DNA from: Zobellia galactanivorans
GTDB taxonomy: Bacteria > Bacteroidota > Bacteroidia > Flavobacteriales > Flavobacteriaceae
Length of the DNA: 64,000 nt
Direction: 5' to 3'
Assembly (NCBI RefSeq): GCF_000973105.1
Contig: NC_015844.1
Span: 5,018,501 to 5,082,500 of the forward strand
Part shown: positions 25,378-34,638 of the stretch, piece after piece
How positions within the stretch are numbered: the stretch's first letter is position 1
How the letters are laid out: every line of letters begins with the position of its first letter
Notes under the pieces: generated by a model
Seen by the model: the letters and a program-made list of their open reading frames with translations, nothing else
Databases searched by the model: none
What the model was told of the DNA's origin: nothing
Program-made: the position numbers and the translations under genes

Positions 25378-26550
25378 ATGAAAAGAAAATTATCGATAGT
25401 ATCACTATGCTTTGTTCTTGTGCTATTCACCGTAACAAAAACAAAGGCCCAAACAGCAGATGTATATCATTTCAATTTTGACGAACTGCCCACCGGGCCA
25501 TATGACAAAGACCAAATTAAGGATGCCTTAGGGGTTTCATTTTGCAAAGGTGCAGATGAGGGTCGTGTTTCCATAGAAAGTTTTCCCGACCAGGGAAAAA
25601 CGCTAAAGGTAAAATATCCTAAAGGACAGGTGAAAACCGGTGAAAGCGGTATCCATACCAAGGTCTATTTTAACGACGGACAGTTTCACGATGAACTATA
25701 TATGAGTTACAAGGTCTATTTTCCGTCGGATTTTGAATTTAGGGCCGGGGGGAAATTACCGGGACTATCGTATCAGACAAGTGACAGGAATATGTCATTA
25801 CGGCTAATGTGGCGAAAAAACGGACTCGTTGAAACCTATGTGCACTACAATACAAAACCGACGCGACCTGATTACAAGGCTTCCATCAACTGGAGCCTAA
25901 CAGACCCTATAGAGGAAGCCAATGGAGGGCCGCAAGCCGATCAGGTCAAGTTTACGAAGGGCACTTGGCAGCATATAGAAATGTATTACAAATTAAATAC
26001 GCCCGGAAAGCAAGATGGTATTATGCGAGGCTGGTTAAACGGACAGTTAGCTTTAGAGATAACCAATGTTGAAGATTTCCGACAAGTAGGGGAAGGCGAT
26101 ATAGGCTTAAATTCCTTCTATTTGTCTTCTTTCTTTGGGGGCTCTGACGAAAGCTTTCAGCCCACAAAGGATGTCTACGCCTATTTTGACGATTTTAAAG
26201 TATCGACCCACCGAATAGGTCCGCCATCCCGAACAGGAAATGAACTACAGATCGGCGCGTCGGCAAACGAAGCACAGCAAAGCCTTCAAAACCCTAGTGA
26301 TACTAGCGATACTGAGGTTAAAATATATCCAAATCCGGTACTAGACGGCATTTTATACCTCGAAGGAATTGATGCGGACACCAAGAACATTTCCATATAC
26401 AGTATGATGGGGTATCGGGTTAAAAGTTGGGTGCCGGATACCAGTACAAAAACACCGAGCATTGACCTAGGCCAACTCGATACGGGAACATACATCATGG
26501 TCATTGAATCGAATAAGAGGAAGATTACCAAGATGATTTATAAAGTTTGA
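25378..26550 (+). CDS. Secreted PL14-type polysaccharide (alginate/polyuronate) lyase-like protein
   Basis: The 390-residue protein has a signal peptide ending near TKAQ (about 25). The catalytic jelly roll (about 28-280) shows the family-14 pattern: LYMSYKVYFPSDFEFRAGGKLPGL (about 103-126), MSLRLMWRKNGLVETYVHYN (about 138-157), TKGTWQHIEMYYKLN and LNSFYLSSFFGG. Family members cleave alginate or glucuronan by beta-elimination. A type A T9SS domain closes the protein (about 313-390, EVKIYPNPVLDG). The linker before it keeps a short stretch shared with the neighbouring Ig domain. Secretion to the surface or medium is expected. Confidence 0.83.
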   Translation: MKRKLSIVSLCFVLVLFTVTKTKAQTADVYHFNFDELPTGPYDKDQIKDALGVSFCKGADEGRVSIESFPDQGKTLKVKYPKGQVKTGESGIHTKVYFNDGQFHDELYMSYKVYFPSDFEFRAGGKLPGLSYQTSDRNMSLRLMWRKNGLVETYVHYNTKPTRPDYKASINWSLTDPIEEANGGPQADQVKFTKGTWQHIEMYYKLNTPGKQDGIMRGWLNGQLALEITNVEDFRQVGEGDIGLNSFYLSSFFGGSDESFQPTKDVYAYFDDFKVSTHRIGPPSRTGNELQIGASANEAQQSLQNPSDTSDTEVKIYPNPVLDGILYLEGIDADTKNISIYSMMGYRVKSWVPDTSTKTPSIDLGQLDTGTYIMVIESNKRKITKMIYKV

Positions 26551-26600
26551 CCTTAAAGTGTTGGCTACAATGCCTTTCCATAAGGAAATAGACCTCTGTA

Positions 26601-26640
26601 AAAAAAGAAGGGCCGGAAGTGAATTCCAGCCCTTTTTTTT
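26601..26640. terminator. Bidirectional terminator between convergent operons
   Basis: AAGGGC(c)GGAA pairs with TTCC(a)GCCCTT, with eight T on the plus side and CTTCTTTTTTT on the minus side. Confidence 0.88.
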
Positions 26641-27980
26641 TAAAGTTTCCGAAGGTTCAAAACTCCAAAGCCCCCGATTAGCAAGGTAATCAGTAGGGTA
26701 GGAAGCATTAGGTAAGTCCAGTCCACTTCCCGTTCCAAGGTGTAAAACTTCGCCTTGTAATTTTTCCAGTCGACCCTGTCGGCGGATTTCTTCCCAAAGA
26801 TTTTGGGGTAAAAATCCAAACGCAGGTTTTCGTGAAACTTGGTCAGTTCTTTTAAGAAGCCCAAATGGCCAACCATATCCGTTCCTGCCAAAGTATTGAA
26901 ACTTAACTGGGCATGCATGGTGGGTACGAAAAGAGCAAACTTCTCGCTCACAGTGTTACGGAGCATCACCTTTTCCGTCATTTCCTTGCTGGTTTCCCCT
27001 GCGGCCATATCGCCCATATGCTGCATGCCATAATACCAAAGCCACGAAAATTCATCTTCGGGAACCGGATATTGCTCAAACTGCGGATAGGCTTCAAAAA
27101 AACCGTCCATAGTAGCGCTTTTTTCCAAATCCCATTTTTCGTGATACCCATCGCGCTGTTCCACCATGGCATCCAATGCTTCCGGCACCTGATATTTATT
27201 GATCACATAATTGTTGACCACCGCGGGAAACAAAATGGTAAGCACCACCCAAACGGAAACTAAGGCCAGGGCATTGAAGCTAGAGTTTTTTAAAAGGGAA
27301 ACCATCCAAAAACACAACGCACTCCAAAACAACAAATACAAGGTGCTTTGTAGAAATAGGGCCCAAAAATATTGGTCCATAGGTATTTGTAAGATAGCGC
27401 TCGCCATAAACATAAGAAGTATTAAAATAGCAAAAACAAAGAGCACCCTTACAAAGAGCTTTTTAAATAGAAACCTCGCTTTTCCCGAAGTTTGTGCCGC
27501 TAAAATACGCCATGTCCCCAATTCTTTTTCTTCCGAGTATAAATTGAAGGTCATAGCGATCAAAACCAAGGGAAAGAGGTAAATAATAACAAATCCCAGA
27601 TCCAGGTTACCCGACATCAATAAGGACGGGTTTTCAAAATCGGTATCGTATTTCTGCCCTTCCAAAGCACGAATGGTTACTGCCTGCAAAAGCGGATTCA
27701 CATCGCTCTGTCCAATGGAAATGGCATTTATATTCTCGGGTTTCTTCACCAAGGTAAATCGCAGGTAATACAAGAGCAATCCAAGATCATCACTATGGTA
27801 AGCTACATTTTTCGCAATACTTTCTTCTTGAAATTTTTGGGCGGCAATAATGGTTTTTTCTTGTTTTACCAGGTACTGCTTGCCTATCGAAATGCCGATG
27901 AGCCCTACGGTCATCAACAAAACCAGACTTACCAAGAATATTTTCGTTCTAAAGAATGATTTAAACAATAAACTATACAT
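26640..27980 (-). CDS. ABC-2 permease (DUF3526 type)
   Basis: The 446-residue protein has an N-terminal membrane helix, a large extracytoplasmic segment (about 35-150) and then about five helices (for example VIIYLFPLVLIAMTFNLYSEEKELGTW near 155), and a last helix at the C-terminus. The EEKELGTWRIL block is the ABC-2 permease cytoplasmic motif. It abuts the upstream permease gene without a gap. Last gene of the TonB/ABC operon. The extracytoplasmic region in both permeases is longer than in simple ABC-2 proteins, as in DUF3526 members. Confidence 0.82.
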   Translation of the reverse strand: MYSLLFKSFFRTKIFLVSLVLLMTVGLIGISIGKQYLVKQEKTIIAAQKFQEESIAKNVAYHSDDLGLLLYYLRFTLVKKPENINAISIGQSDVNPLLQAVTIRALEGQKYDTDFENPSLLMSGNLDLGFVIIYLFPLVLIAMTFNLYSEEKELGTWRILAAQTSGKARFLFKKLFVRVLFVFAILILLMFMASAILQIPMDQYFWALFLQSTLYLLFWSALCFWMVSLLKNSSFNALALVSVWVVLTILFPAVVNNYVINKYQVPEALDAMVEQRDGYHEKWDLEKSATMDGFFEAYPQFEQYPVPEDEFSWLWYYGMQHMGDMAAGETSKEMTEKVMLRNTVSEKFALFVPTMHAQLSFNTLAGTDMVGHLGFLKELTKFHENLRLDFYPKIFGKKSADRVDWKNYKAKFYTLEREVDWTYLMLPTLLITLLIGGFGVLNLRKL

Positions 27981-29420
27981 CTAGATGGCTTTTAAGTTAG
28001 AGGATAATCTTAACAGTCCGAAAATGGCCAAAATACCCCACAATAGTAGCGCCATCAAGGAAGTCAATTCATTTTTGAACACTTCGGGAATACTTAAGGA
28101 ATCATATTCGAAAGGAGGAAAACTTTTCCAATAATCGCTGGAAATGGTATCGGGCCCTGCTTTGCCCTTATTGGGAATTAAATCCATCTGCAAACGGTTC
28201 ATCTCTTGGGCCAATTTGTACCGATATACTTCCGCTTGCCCCTTAAAATGAAGAAAGGATTGAAAATCGGTTCCCGAAAAGGCCATGGACAAGTTTTTTA
28301 TAGCGGTGTACGGGTTTACGAAGGCGGAATATCGTTCTACGTTGTTCTGTTTACCGTACACCCAATACAGTTGTCTTTGATGCTTTTGATACACTGCAGC
28401 GCTCAAGGCCTCACCCTTGGCCATTACAAAACCTCCATAGTTAAAGGGAAGATCCGCTACATCGTCTACCTTATTGGCCAGGAGCACAGAATCCTTTAAG
28501 GCCTTAAAATGCGGGTCGTCAGGATTATGACTATCCCCTAGTTCTATTAAATCGTGTTCTACGGCCGTTTCCATTTCTATTTTAGAAGGAGTGGGGTAGA
28601 GGTAATACCCCATGGCCTGTAAAGATTTGGGAACAATGATCACAAAAAGCAACCAAATCCCCAAGAGCTTTATCAATGCCCCCTTGGCCGTCTTGCTAAA
28701 GGCGGAAACCAAAATGGTAATAGCGCACAATATGGCGAAAAACAACAAATAGGAAACTAGGAGCACGAGATACCGGTACAAACTATCGCCCGATAGACCA
28801 CCGTGCGATTCCAACACGACGAAAAACAACAGTACCAGAAAAACGGCCATAAGAAAAATCATGGACAGGCTCCAAAGGCCCAACCATTTGCCAAAGACAA
28901 TTTCCTTTCTGCCAATACCTTGGCCGATCAGTAGTTTTAAGGTGCCATTTTCGCGTTCTTGGGCTATAGTATTAAAACCCAAATAAAAAATTAACAGCGG
29001 CACGATTATCTTTAACAACATGGCCATACTGACTTCCCCGAAGCGTAAAAGCCCGGTAGACATACTCGCTTCCGAAAAATTCACGGTATTTTGTTTGTGG
29101 GCCTCCAAGAACACGGCATTGCCCACAAAATTCTCCATGCCTAGATCGAAAACGCTAAGTATATGTTTGACCCTAAAGGCAAACGAACCGTAATGGGCCA
29201 TTCTGTGGGGGTGCTTGTCAGGATTGTTTTCCCAACTTTCCTGAACCTCGTGTTGCATGGAGCCGCGTGTATCGTTTTGGTCGTGATAATTTTCCCAACC
29301 GCTATAGGCCGAAAAGAATAACAGAACCCCTATTAAAACCGATGCTATCAACATCACTTTTGACCTAAAGGCATCTTTCCATAATTGGCCTGCCAATAAA
29401 TAGATTACATTTTTTCTCAT
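27981..29420 (-). CDS. ABC-2 permease (DUF3526 type)
   Basis: The 479-residue protein has an N-terminal helix, a His-rich extracytoplasmic segment (NPDKHPHRMAHYGSFAFRVKH at about 67-87), the conserved FNTIAQERENGTLKLLIGQGI block (about 150-170), further helices and a C-terminal helix. Paralogous to the following permease; the two probably form a heterodimer with the ATPase at 31936. It starts 2 bases after the TonB receptor stop. The His-rich segment could touch a metal, which is speculative. Confidence 0.82.
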   Translation of the reverse strand: MRKNVIYLLAGQLWKDAFRSKVMLIASVLIGVLLFFSAYSGWENYHDQNDTRGSMQHEVQESWENNPDKHPHRMAHYGSFAFRVKHILSVFDLGMENFVGNAVFLEAHKQNTVNFSEASMSTGLLRFGEVSMAMLLKIIVPLLIFYLGFNTIAQERENGTLKLLIGQGIGRKEIVFGKWLGLWSLSMIFLMAVFLVLLFFVVLESHGGLSGDSLYRYLVLLVSYLLFFAILCAITILVSAFSKTAKGALIKLLGIWLLFVIIVPKSLQAMGYYLYPTPSKIEMETAVEHDLIELGDSHNPDDPHFKALKDSVLLANKVDDVADLPFNYGGFVMAKGEALSAAVYQKHQRQLYWVYGKQNNVERYSAFVNPYTAIKNLSMAFSGTDFQSFLHFKGQAEVYRYKLAQEMNRLQMDLIPNKGKAGPDTISSDYWKSFPPFEYDSLSIPEVFKNELTSLMALLLWGILAIFGLLRLSSNLKAI

Positions 29421-29422
29421 AC

Positions 29423-31930
29423 TTAAAATTTATAAGTTGCCGACAAAGTGAAATTTCTGGGTGCCCCGGGAAACAATCTTAAGTAGGTTTGCGCCCCCAG
29501 CCAATACGTCTTATCAAGAATATTTCCGGCATTCAGGGCAATCTGTAGGTTGCTTGCCGCGGGAGTGTAGTAAATGGCCGCATCAAAAATGGTAAAGCCC
29601 GGAACTTCAAAAGCCCTGGTAAACCACGGTATTTTACTGCCTTGGGACTGCACGCCAAAACCGACGCCCCAATCATTAAAAAAGCTACCTTGATTGAAGT
29701 TGTAGCGCGTCCATAGGTTGGCGCTGTTTCTTGGTGTATTTTCCTTTCGTTCACCAATTAACGCTTCATTGGCATCACTAACAATTTCCGCATCTATATA
29801 GCTATATGAAGCATTTATCTGCCAATTGGGCAAAAGATATCCGGCAATATCCATTTCAAATCCCCGGCTACGGTCCGCACCACGTTGGGTAAGTAGATCC
29901 GGGTTTTCAGGGTCGTTGGCGCTCATTAAAATATTCTTTTGGTTGATTTCATACACCGCCATATTCACCTTTATCCGCTTTTTGAACAAATCTGCCTTTA
30001 TCCCAAATTCGGTCAGGTCGGAAAGTAACGGGTCGAATTGGGAAGCGGATTCATCCGCCCAAAAGAACTGCCCCGTACTGGGTAGTAGGGAAACCGTATT
30101 GGATTGGGGCTGAAACCCTTCCAAATAGGTACCGTACACATTCACATTATCGTTTACTTCGTAGGTCAGTCCTATTCTAGGGATGAGTTTATTGTTGGTA
30201 AAAGACAGTTCCTTATTCGTATTGTAATTGGTAATATCTTCGAACCACTCGTGCCGTAAGCCAAGAATCAGGCTGATTCTTTTCCATTTCAGCTGCTCTT
30301 GAATATAAACGGCATTACTGGTAGTCAGCGCAGGAGGAATGGCAAAGCGGGAATTGAACGTGTAATCCTCGGTAATTTTGATAGCATAATCAGGGTTTTC
30401 CAGATTAAAATGAGCTACGTTGGGTTTTGGCAAGGTCAGTCCGTTATAGGTAATAGTTTGGTAGGCTTCGGCATTGCTCGCATCAAAAGAATTGGTAATC
30501 GTACCGTCTTTCAAGAGGTAGCCCCTTGCGGAATTTTGTCCCCCGCCCACTTGTTTTTTCCAGTAATGTAAATCGTATCCAACCAGCAATTTGTGCGATA
30601 AGTCCCCTGTCTTAAAATCAAAATTGAAATAAGCGTTCAGGTTATCTACCATCCAGTCTTGTTTTCGCTGCACAAAGCGCATGGCGGCCAAACTGGGAAT
30701 GGTATTATTGTCGATATCTACGGCAAAGGTTGAAATCGTACGGTGTTCCTCCAAATCTTCCTTCCACGTCTGTTTCATGTAGGAAGTATTGAAACTAATG
30801 GCATCGGAGAATTTATGGGATAGATTTCCGGTCAGGATCAATTCTTTTGAATTGAAAAAATCATTGGTAGCGCCAAGGTTGAGCCCAATAGGGGTACTGG
30901 TCAAGGAAGTAACCCCATCAATCGCACCAAAAATAGGTTGTCCACGATCTAAAAAGCCGTTCATATCATTGTAGATCATCTCTACGTTGATGGCGGTCTT
31001 ATCGTTGGGCAAATAGCTAAAAGAAGGTGAAATTAAAATAGACTTGTTCTTTATCAAGTCCCTGTAAGAGCCGGCTTCTTCATAAGCCGCGTTAAAGCGG
31101 TAGAGCAATGTCTTGTCTCCATTTAACGGCCCCGTAAAATCCAAGGCCCCACGAAGGGTACTAAAACTGCTTACGGCAAAAGACACCTCTTTTTTGTTTT
31201 CTTTCAATGGTTTTTTAGTTACCATGTTTATACTTCCGCCCGGGTCTACACTGGCAAAGCTGGCACTTGCCGGTCCTTTTATGACCTCTACCTTTTCAAT
31301 ATTTGAAGTCAATGGCTGTAAAAAATAGAACTGCCTGGTCCGTAGTCCGTTAATGATCTGTCCTTCTTCATTCTGGCTAATCCCCCTAATGTTGTATTGG
31401 TTGTAGATACTGGAAGGGGTTACCCCGCTCACCACTTTAACGGCGTCCGCTAGTTTAAAAGCCTGTCTGTCGGCAATAAGCTCTTTGGTTACCGTAGAAA
31501 TAGCTTGGGTCAGTTCCTTATTCAGAATAGCGATTTTAGTCGCGGAAAAGGAATAGTCGCTATTGTAATCGGTTCTCGCCCTACCGACAACTTCGACCGA
31601 TTGTAGTCGCTCTACTTTCTCTTGCAATTTTAGCACGCCTAAATCGTAGTCTTTTAGCTGATCGAGGTATTTCTGAAAAGTGATGGATTCCATACCAATA
31701 TAACTTACCGTAAATTGATAGTGGCCGGTTTCCTTTAGTTCAAAAGCAAAATTCCCTTCTTCTTCGGTGATAACACCTCCCTTGTTTGCCGCGATGCTAT
31801 TGGTATATGAAATGGAGGCCCCGTAAACGGGTATCCCCTGGCTATCGATAACCTTGCCCTTAACGGAGATTTGGGCAAATGTTGTGTTACACAGCAATAG
31901 TGTTAGTATAATTCTTATATAGTGGTTCAT
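29423..31930 (-). CDS. TonB-dependent siderophore-type receptor
   Basis: The 835-residue outer-membrane receptor has a signal peptide (ends FAQ, about 20), a carboxypeptidase-like regulatory domain (about 22-110, SVKGKVIDSQGIPVYGASI), a plug (about 140-245 with KLADAVKVVSGVTPSS, YNIRGIS, VEVIKGPASASFASVDPGGSINMVTKKPL) and a 22-strand barrel ending in LSATYKF. VDPGGSINMVTK is typical of siderophore-type receptors. Placement inside an operon with a single-ATPase ABC exporter-like transporter is unusual for siderophore uptake. The ligand is unknown. Confidence 0.88.
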   Translation of the reverse strand: MNHYIRIILTLLLCNTTFAQISVKGKVIDSQGIPVYGASISYTNSIAANKGGVITEEEGNFAFELKETGHYQFTVSYIGMESITFQKYLDQLKDYDLGVLKLQEKVERLQSVEVVGRARTDYNSDYSFSATKIAILNKELTQAISTVTKELIADRQAFKLADAVKVVSGVTPSSIYNQYNIRGISQNEEGQIINGLRTRQFYFLQPLTSNIEKVEVIKGPASASFASVDPGGSINMVTKKPLKENKKEVSFAVSSFSTLRGALDFTGPLNGDKTLLYRFNAAYEEAGSYRDLIKNKSILISPSFSYLPNDKTAINVEMIYNDMNGFLDRGQPIFGAIDGVTSLTSTPIGLNLGATNDFFNSKELILTGNLSHKFSDAISFNTSYMKQTWKEDLEEHRTISTFAVDIDNNTIPSLAAMRFVQRKQDWMVDNLNAYFNFDFKTGDLSHKLLVGYDLHYWKKQVGGGQNSARGYLLKDGTITNSFDASNAEAYQTITYNGLTLPKPNVAHFNLENPDYAIKITEDYTFNSRFAIPPALTTSNAVYIQEQLKWKRISLILGLRHEWFEDITNYNTNKELSFTNNKLIPRIGLTYEVNDNVNVYGTYLEGFQPQSNTVSLLPSTGQFFWADESASQFDPLLSDLTEFGIKADLFKKRIKVNMAVYEINQKNILMSANDPENPDLLTQRGADRSRGFEMDIAGYLLPNWQINASYSYIDAEIVSDANEALIGERKENTPRNSANLWTRYNFNQGSFFNDWGVGFGVQSQGSKIPWFTRAFEVPGFTIFDAAIYYTPAASNLQIALNAGNILDKTYWLGAQTYLRLFPGAPRNFTLSATYKF

Positions 31931-31935
31931 CTATT

Positions 31936-32625
31936 CTAAATTGTTTCTAGGTAAAGTTGTTTTAATTCATTCGCGTCGATTTCACTGGCCTTTAATTTTT
32001 GGGCCAAGACCCCTTCTTTCATAATGCCAATGGTGTTACCCAATTCAACGGCATTAAAAATATCATGGGTCGCCATAAAGATGACCTTGCCCATATCGGC
32101 AAGTTCCTTACAGATTTTGGTGAATTCCGCAGTGGCTTTGGGGTCTAGGCCTGAAGTGGGTTCGTCCATAAAAATGACCTCTGCATTTTTGGCCAGTGCA
32201 ATGGCAATACCCACTTTTTGCCGCATTCCTTTGGAGTAAGACGATAGCCGTTTATGCTGCGCATCTTCCTGTAATCCCGTTTTGGACAAAAAGGCTTCCA
32301 ATTTGGCCATGGTATACTCAAAACCGGCCAAACGACTAAAGAAATCCAGGTTTTCTACCCCGCTGAGGTTACCGTACAACTGTACCGTTTCGGGGATATA
32401 GGCCGTGAGTTGATTGGTGTCGTCCTTGCCGACCTCCTTATCGGCCACAAAGGCCTTGCCGCCATCCTTTTTAATAAAGCCCAAAAAGATATTGATGGTC
32501 GTGGTCTTTCCTGCGCCATTTTGACCTAAGAGACAGAATATTTCTCCTTTGGAAACTTCAAAAGAAACATCTTTTAAAGCCATTTTTCCGTTGTAGGATT
32601 TGGTAATGTTCAATGCTTTTAACAT
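31936..32625 (-). CDS. ABC transporter ATP-binding protein
   Basis: The ATG at 32625 (MLKALNITKSYNG) is the start; the longer frame adds 27 non-homologous residues. The 229-residue ATPase has Walker A GQNGAGKTT (about 36-44), signature SYSKGMRQK (about 129), Walker B VIFMDEPTSGLDP (about 148) and the switch His in ATHD (about 182). First gene of the operon ABC-TonB receptor-permease-permease, read leftwards. Predicted to drive the two DUF3526 permeases. Confidence 0.9.
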   Translation of the reverse strand: MLKALNITKSYNGKMALKDVSFEVSKGEIFCLLGQNGAGKTTTINIFLGFIKKDGGKAFVADKEVGKDDTNQLTAYIPETVQLYGNLSGVENLDFFSRLAGFEYTMAKLEAFLSKTGLQEDAQHKRLSSYSKGMRQKVGIAIALAKNAEVIFMDEPTSGLDPKATAEFTKICKELADMGKVIFMATHDIFNAVELGNTIGIMKEGVLAQKLKASEIDANELKQLYLETI

Positions 32626-32887
32626 AAGTGATATATGAATTAAAAATTGATGCTGAAATTTATCGCACACGTGTATTCTACCGTAATCGATACAGTGAAC
32701 AAACATTGTTATAATAGTTGAAGAACCACCCTAGAATAGGGGGTGGGGCCCATATTCTTAAAGGACTATTTCGGAGTCATGTACCACCTTTTCTTCTGCA
32801 AATGATGTATTGCATAAAAACGGAAACGACATAGCAACAGGACATAAGTATCCTATAAACAGTATAGTGCTAAAAAAATAAGGACGA

Positions 32888-33187
32888 CTAGAATCGTGGG
32901 GGAGGCCTGGTAAAGCGATTACTGGCTAAGAGCCTGTCTTTAAAAACAAGGTCCGGAGCCTTGTTCGTAAGTTTCTTTTCAAACAGATAGAATTCCGTCT
33001 GCGGTAAAACTGGGGTTTCAGCTTCTATAAGAGGCGTAAAATTGACCGCCGAGGTGATATGACACACCTCACAATGTTGGGCATCGGAATCATCAATGTG
33101 ATGGGTAAGCGCATGCAAGCCCGCTACCTTGAATAGAAGAATCAAGGTTACATAAAATAGGGCAATAATGTGCTTAATGTTTTTCAT
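32888..33187 (-). CDS. Small exported His/Cys protein, possible metal-binding
   Basis: The 99-residue protein has an N-terminal hydrophobic signal or anchor (residues 7-22) followed by HALTHHIDDSDAQHCEVCH (about 26-44), a dense cluster of His, Asp and Cys with HCxxCH that could bind a metal. The rest is a short linker ending RPPPRF. It lies 262 bases upstream of the ABC/TonB operon on the same strand. Similar small DUF2946-like proteins accompany copper or iron genes; a metal link for the operon is inference. Confidence 0.65.
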   Translation of the reverse strand: MKNIKHIIALFYVTLILLFKVAGLHALTHHIDDSDAQHCEVCHITSAVNFTPLIEAETPVLPQTEFYLFEKKLTNKAPDLVFKDRLLASNRFTRPPPRF

Positions 33188-33497
33188 TGCAAGCCGTAAA
33201 AATAAATAATATTATAGACTATGAACAAGATATGGCAAAAACATATAGACATTTACATAAACAAAAGGAATGCCTCTACTACTTATTTATACAGAGAAGT
33301 GGGCAACGTCAAGGCTTATTACACAGACAAATAATCGTATAGCCCTGAATATCGAAGCTTGCCTTCATTGAAGCCCGTTCCCTCAGACAATAGTTTTATC
33401 TTTTAAACACACAAAAGAATATTCTTACAAATCAACGTTAACCTTTCTTCTTTCCTCCCATAAAACCTCTAAATAATGTTTAACTAAATCATATGTT
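33188..33497. other. Intergenic, nothing recognised
   Basis: About 310 AT-rich bases between divergent genes 32888-33187 and 33498-34238. It must hold both promoters, but I find no exact TAnnTTTG element suitably placed and no hairpin. Confidence 0.35.
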
Positions 33498-34238
33498 ATG
33501 GGAATTGGAATCAGATTAAGCGAATTACGATGTGAGGAAGAAAGTACTTCCGGATTTTCAAAAAGGAGGCGAAGGCTAAGAAGAAAGCGTCACTCAGACG
33601 AAATTCAATTATTGATTGCGGTGATAGATAATGCTTCCGGAGAATTAATCGACACCTTCAATTACGTAAGGGGAGAGGTAGACAGTGGAGATGTATTCCG
33701 TCCTGATGAGTTGTTTTTAAGTACCACGGAAAACAGTTCCCTAGAGGTAAAACTCCGAATAATGCTTTTAGAAATTGATGGAGTCCGTCAATTAAAAAAA
33801 ATCACGGATAAAAATTACAAGACGTGGGAAGGCAATCAATCCATTGCTTTTCACAGTGAAGGCAACCAAGACAACACTGCGATTGGCTTAGGTTTTGGAT
33901 CTCCTTTTTTGATTGCGGCCTTTAGGCATATCGCCGATGCCGATCTTTTGGCCTACGATGAGGTTATCGTAACTCGAGAGCAGATATCGGGGTCTAGGCC
34001 TATTGATAATGTAAGCGAGGAGGCCTCCCCATTTGCAAGGGTCTTTTCTGAAGGTGGAACCACTATATCGGCATCAGGCGGGACCGTTCCCGTAACGGGA
34101 GTCCGTAGAGTCCCTATCAAATTGACCCGTCGTGTTGACTTCAGTAGGCCTGCAGCAAACCGCTTATTGGCTTCGATGACCTATAATTCAGAAGAAGCCC
34201 TAAGTAGATACAACATTAGGGTAACTTTTTCCATCTAA
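33498..34238 (+). CDS. Cytoplasmic protein of unknown function
   Basis: The 246-residue protein lacks a signal peptide. It starts MGIGIRLSELRCEEES, has a strongly basic stretch (KRRRRLRRKRH at about 22-32), then alternating strands (EIQLLIAVIDNASGELIDTF, LEVKLRIMLLEI) and a C-terminal IRVTFSI. The fold may be a beta sandwich. The basic stretch could bind nucleic acid or phospholipid. I recognise no family. It stands alone between divergent promoters and a hairpin at 34259. Confidence 0.62.
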   Translation: MGIGIRLSELRCEEESTSGFSKRRRRLRRKRHSDEIQLLIAVIDNASGELIDTFNYVRGEVDSGDVFRPDELFLSTTENSSLEVKLRIMLLEIDGVRQLKKITDKNYKTWEGNQSIAFHSEGNQDNTAIGLGFGSPFLIAAFRHIADADLLAYDEVIVTREQISGSRPIDNVSEEASPFARVFSEGGTTISASGGTVPVTGVRRVPIKLTRRVDFSRPAANRLLASMTYNSEEALSRYNIRVTFSI

Positions 34239-34258
34239 GCTAAAGTATATTAAAAAAC

Positions 34259-34278
34259 AGAGCCCCATCAGGGGCTCT
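34259..34278. terminator. Hairpin, probable terminator
   Basis: AGAGCCCC pairs with GGGGCTCT around ATCA. The T run is clear on the minus strand (gTTTTTT) and weak on the plus strand (acgTTT), so it probably ends 33498-34238 and may also stop leftward reading from 34639. Confidence 0.6.
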
Positions 34279-34638
34279 ACGTTTATCCCAAAATGAGTAG
34301 TCATATAAAAAAACTATGTTGACTTACCCAACAGTTTTATCCCACTTTAAAAAGTTCCTATTTACTAAACACAAAGAAGCATCCCAAATAAAAACCCTCC
34401 GTCTTGCCTATCTCTGTATTTATAGTACGGCTCAATGTGTAGAGTACCCGTTTTGATCCTTCTTTCATCGGTCTCATTGTTTTTTTTCTTCCTTACCTAG
34501 CAATTTAAGATCTCCGTAGAAAAAAATATCGGCTAAAAGCAAACAAGGGCGGATTGAGAGACCAAGTTGCCATCCTTTTTTGCGATATTTTTTCATTAAA
34601 GGTTAATGATTGGCACAATGGGAAACCCTAATTATGGT
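34279..34638. other. Intergenic, nothing recognised
   Basis: About 360 bases between the hairpin and the end of the leftward AraC/TPR gene. No conserved frame, hairpin or promoter-like signal is visible to me. Confidence 0.35.

Noticed and set aside
23238-26550. A complete polysaccharide utilisation locus
   Set aside because: No SusC/SusD pair, sugar transporter or regulator lies next to the lyase-like genes; the TonB receptor at 29423 is siderophore-like.
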